A stretch of DNA of 6,238 nucleotides, taken from Bacteroidales bacterium. GTDB lineage: Bacteria > Bacteroidota > Bacteroidia > Bacteroidales > JAADGE01. A program made the translations under genes and the position numbers. Shown one piece after another: positions 4,573 to 6,238 of this stretch (position 1 is the first letter of the stretch; each line of letters opens with the position of its first letter). The stretch covers positions 1 to 6,238 of the forward strand of contig JAOZQB010000171.1 in NCBI GenBank assembly GCA_029932445.1, written 5' to 3'. The notes beneath the pieces were generated by a model that was given only the letters and a program-made list of their open reading frames with translations, ran no database searches and was not told where the DNA came from.

Positions 4573-6238
4573 TTAAGAGCGTTTTTTAATTATTTTAATC
4601 AGATTATTATTTTTAAATTTTGCTTTATAAACAAGTTTTCCGGTTTTATCATACTCAGAAATTGTGCCGTTTAACATTCCGTTTTCATAAACCGCTTCTT
4701 TTTGCAGTTTTCCGTTCGGATACCACTGTTTTGATTTACCTTTTCTTTTTCCGTTTATGTAATTTTCTTCGCGAATTTTCAATCCGTCGGGAGCAAAATA
4801 TTCCCATTTTCCGGTTTTCAAACCGTTTAAATAGCGTCCTTTGTTTTCAATTTGACCTTCATCAAAATATTTTTCGAATATTCCTTCGGGTATTGCCATA
4901 TTATAATTTTCAACAGACGTTTTATTTCCGTGTTGATTATAGTAAACCGATTCTCCGTTTTTAATTCCGTTTTTGTAATGAATTTTATATTTTAATTTAC
5001 CGTTAGGAAACCATTCTTTCCAAATGCTGTCTTGTTTTGCATCTTTAAAATAACCGGACATTTTGTTTCTGCCGTCTTCAAAAAACGAATCCCATTTGCC
5101 TTGTTCTTTACCGTTTGAGAATATCCCGGAATAATAAACTTGTCCGTTTTCATAAAAAACCGTCCATTTACCTTCTCTTTTATCATTTTTAAATAAACCT
5201 TTTTTCCATACAGATCCGTCGGGATACCAATAAGTCCAAATACCGTTCATTTTACCTTTTTTATACGATCCTTCATTCCCTTTTATCGTAATACTTTTAT
5301 CATCAATTACATTGGTTTGCCAATAAGTCCAGATTCCTTCTTGTATGCCGTTTTTGAAATTTCCGAAAATATCCGGCTTACCGTCTTTATGATACCATTT
5401 TGCAGAACCGTCTTTTTTGTCATTTTTAAATGTTATTTCGGCTTTTAAATTTCCGTTTTCATAATAGGATTTATGAATTCCCTCTTTTTGTCCCGAAACA
5501 TATTTCCCGATCCGTTCAATGTTACCGTTTTCATACCAAAATGTCCAAACACTGTCGCGTTTTCCGTCTTTTAATTTTCCGAGCATTGACAGTTGTCCGT
5601 CTTCATAATATGATTTATTAATTCCGTTTTCATAATTCAAATCGGTTTTAAGATTTCCGTTTTTATAGTAACTAATCCAATGGTCTGTTTTTTCTCCGTT
5701 TTTGTAATTTCCTTTTGAAGCAATGTCACCCGAAACAAAATATCGTATCCACACGGAATCTTTTAATCCGTCGGTATATTTTCCGGTTGTTTTTAATTGT
5801 CCGTCAGGATAATAGTCCCTGAAATTTCCGTTTCCGTTTTTAATTAAGGTATCTTTTTTTGACGTTATGTAAAATTTTAAATACGCGTTTCCTTTTTGAT
5901 ATTCCTTTACGGATTTAATTTTTCCGTTTATATAATAGGTATTCCAAATACTGTCTTTCAGTCCTTCGGTATATTTTCCGGTCTGTTTTAAACTGCCGTC
6001 TCTGAACCATTCTTTATACAAACCGTTTTGTTTTCCGTTTTCAACACTTCCTTCGTTAAATTTTTTTCCGTTATCATAAAAATAGGTGACGCGTCCTTTG
6101 ACTTCGCCTTTATGATATTCCGATTCTCTTAATAATTTCCCTTTTTTATCCCAAAATTTCCAGAGTCCTTCTTCTTTTCCGTCCTTTAGAATACCTTCAC
6201 TAATTTTTGTTTTATCTTCTCGATAAAAGGTTTTTAAT
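4573..6238 (-). CDS. Long YwqK/MORN_2-type tandem-repeat protein (5' partial)
   Basis: This is a long open frame with no stop from the window edge to TAA at 4573-4575: 555 complete codons plus the stop are not all needed to see the pattern, since about 554 residues of repeat protein are present and the N-terminus lies outside. It is built almost wholly of degenerate units of about 24 residues. The core runs G-x-[YF]-x-[ND]-G-x-[KQ]-x-G-x-W, then x-x-[YF]-[YW]-x-[ND]-G-x-[LI]. This is the pattern of MORN_2 repeats in the COG2849/YwqK family. I count about 21 full units and a half-unit that ends in the basic tail IKIIKKRS. Database annotation often calls such proteins YwqK-family antitoxin, but no toxin gene is visible nearby and the length far exceeds the roughly 150-residue B. 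subtilis YwqK, so that role is not supported. Location is unknown because any signal peptide lies outside the window; many related proteins are probably exported. A TTG at 6021 is only an internal codon: the repeat pattern continues upstream (for example GKEEGLWKFWDKKGK and FYDNGKK), so it is not the start. Confidence 0.88.
   Translation of the reverse strand, partial: LKTFYREDKTKISEGILKDGKEEGLWKFWDKKGKLLRESEYHKGEVKGRVTYFYDNGKKFNEGSVENGKQNGLYKEWFRDGSLKQTGKYTEGLKDSIWNTYYINGKIKSVKEYQKGNAYLKFYITSKKDTLIKNGNGNFRDYYPDGQLKTTGKYTDGLKDSVWIRYFVSGDIASKGNYKNGEKTDHWISYYKNGNLKTDLNYENGINKSYYEDGQLSMLGKLKDGKRDSVWTFWYENGNIERIGKYVSGQKEGIHKSYYENGNLKAEITFKNDKKDGSAKWYHKDGKPDIFGNFKNGIQEGIWTYWQTNVIDDKSITIKGNEGSYKKGKMNGIWTYWYPDGSVWKKGLFKNDKREGKWTVFYENGQVYYSGIFSNGKEQGKWDSFFEDGRNKMSGYFKDAKQDSIWKEWFPNGKLKYKIHYKNGIKNGESVYYNQHGNKTSVENYNMAIPEGIFEKYFDEGQIENKGRYLNGLKTGKWEYFAPDGLKIREENYINGKRKGKSKQWYPNGKLQKEAVYENGMLNGTISEYDKTGKLVYKAKFKNNNLIKIIKKRS
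5749..5805 (-). repeat. Near-duplicate repeat segment, copy B (partner at 5944-6000)
   Basis: This 19-codon segment (DGQLKTTGKYTDGLKDSVW) matches 15 of 19 residues of the segment at 5944-6000 (DGSLKQTGKYTEGLKDSIW). The two lie 195 nt (65 codons) apart in the same frame. They are much closer to each other than to the other units, including at DNA level (shared tcggtatattttccggt). This suggests a fairly recent internal duplication. Confidence 0.75.
5944..6000 (-). repeat. Near-duplicate repeat segment, copy A (partner at 5749-5805)
   Basis: This is the upstream copy of the 19-codon near-duplicate in the YwqK-like gene. It is separated from copy B by the rest of its own unit and by the 41-residue insertion-bearing unit at 5785-5907. 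Confidence 0.75.

Larger units (their letters stand above)
4590..6238 (-). repeat. Array of about 21 MORN_2-like units (72-nt period)
   Basis: The coding sequence repeats with a basic period of 72 nt (24 residues). Typical units begin GKLKDGKRDSVWTF, GSYKKGKMNGIWTY, GLFKNDKREGKWTV and GRYLNGLKTGKWEY. The plus strand therefore shows recurrent ccgttttcata blocks (for example near 4679, 5147, 5454, 5528 and 5626), each encoding YENG read in reverse. Three units depart from the period. The unit at 5785-5907 is 41 residues, with about 17 extra. The unit at 5581-5640 is only 20 residues and lacks the K-x-G-x-W stretch. The unit at 5272-5364 is 31 residues, with an extra segment around NVIDDKSITIK. 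Boundaries were set by eye. Confidence 0.85.

Noticed and set aside
4992..5186. Minus-strand frame inside the repeat gene
   Set aside because: It is an alternative frame of the repeat array and lacks the Gly/aromatic repeat pattern.
6019..6021. TTG at 6021 as the start of the repeat protein
   Set aside because: The frame stays open to the window edge and the same repeat pattern continues upstream, so TTG here is an internal leucine codon.
4573..6238. Toxin-antitoxin system (YwqK-family antitoxin)
   Set aside because: The family name alone suggests it. No toxin-like gene is adjacent in the visible sequence and the protein is far longer than YwqK.
4573..6238. CRISPR array or non-coding tandem repeat
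   Set aside because: The 72-nt periodicity is degenerate at DNA level but well kept at protein level in one uninterrupted frame, as expected for a repeat protein.

Overview
This window looks like an ordinary chromosomal segment from a member of the Bacteroidota. The DNA is AT-rich and the start codons lack strong Shine-Dalgarno sequences. One intergenic region carries a close match to the Bacteroidota promoter form (TTTG about 18-20 bp before TAnnTTTG). The DapD, TsaC and FlaA1/WbpM-type proteins also read like Bacteroidota versions. This placement is inferred; no rRNA or other definitive marker is present.

All five genes lie on the minus strand, so transcription runs from high to low coordinates. 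In that order they are: (1) a very long YwqK/MORN_2-type repeat protein, 3' complete but cut at its N-terminus by the window edge (4573 to beyond 6238); (2) dapD, tetrahydrodipicolinate N-succinyltransferase (3693-4508); (3) a GT4-type glycosyltransferase (2538-3653); (4) tsaC, L-threonylcarbamoyladenylate synthase (1815-2378); (5) a membrane-anchored FlaA1/WbpM/PglF-type UDP-sugar 4,6-dehydratase, starting 3 nt after tsaC and cut at its C-terminus by the window edge (from 1811 to before 1).

Two likely transcription units are visible. dapD has its own candidate promoter in the 64-bp gap after the repeat protein, and the glycosyltransferase follows 39 bp later with no obvious promoter of its own. 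A 159-bp gap with a perfect 10-bp stem-loop and a smaller inverted repeat then separates this pair from tsaC and the dehydratase gene, which are packed tightly enough to be translationally coupled. Functionally the region mixes core metabolism (diaminopimelate/lysine, tRNA t6A) with surface-glycan synthesis (glycosyltransferase, nucleotide-sugar dehydratase). A polysaccharide locus may continue past coordinate 1, but that cannot be seen here.

I found no RNA genes, mobile elements, CRISPR arrays or clear signs of horizontal transfer. The least conventional item is the repeat protein, with about 21 units of roughly 24 residues, an internal near-duplicate, an insertion-bearing unit and a shortened unit. 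I see no convincing new multi-gene system.
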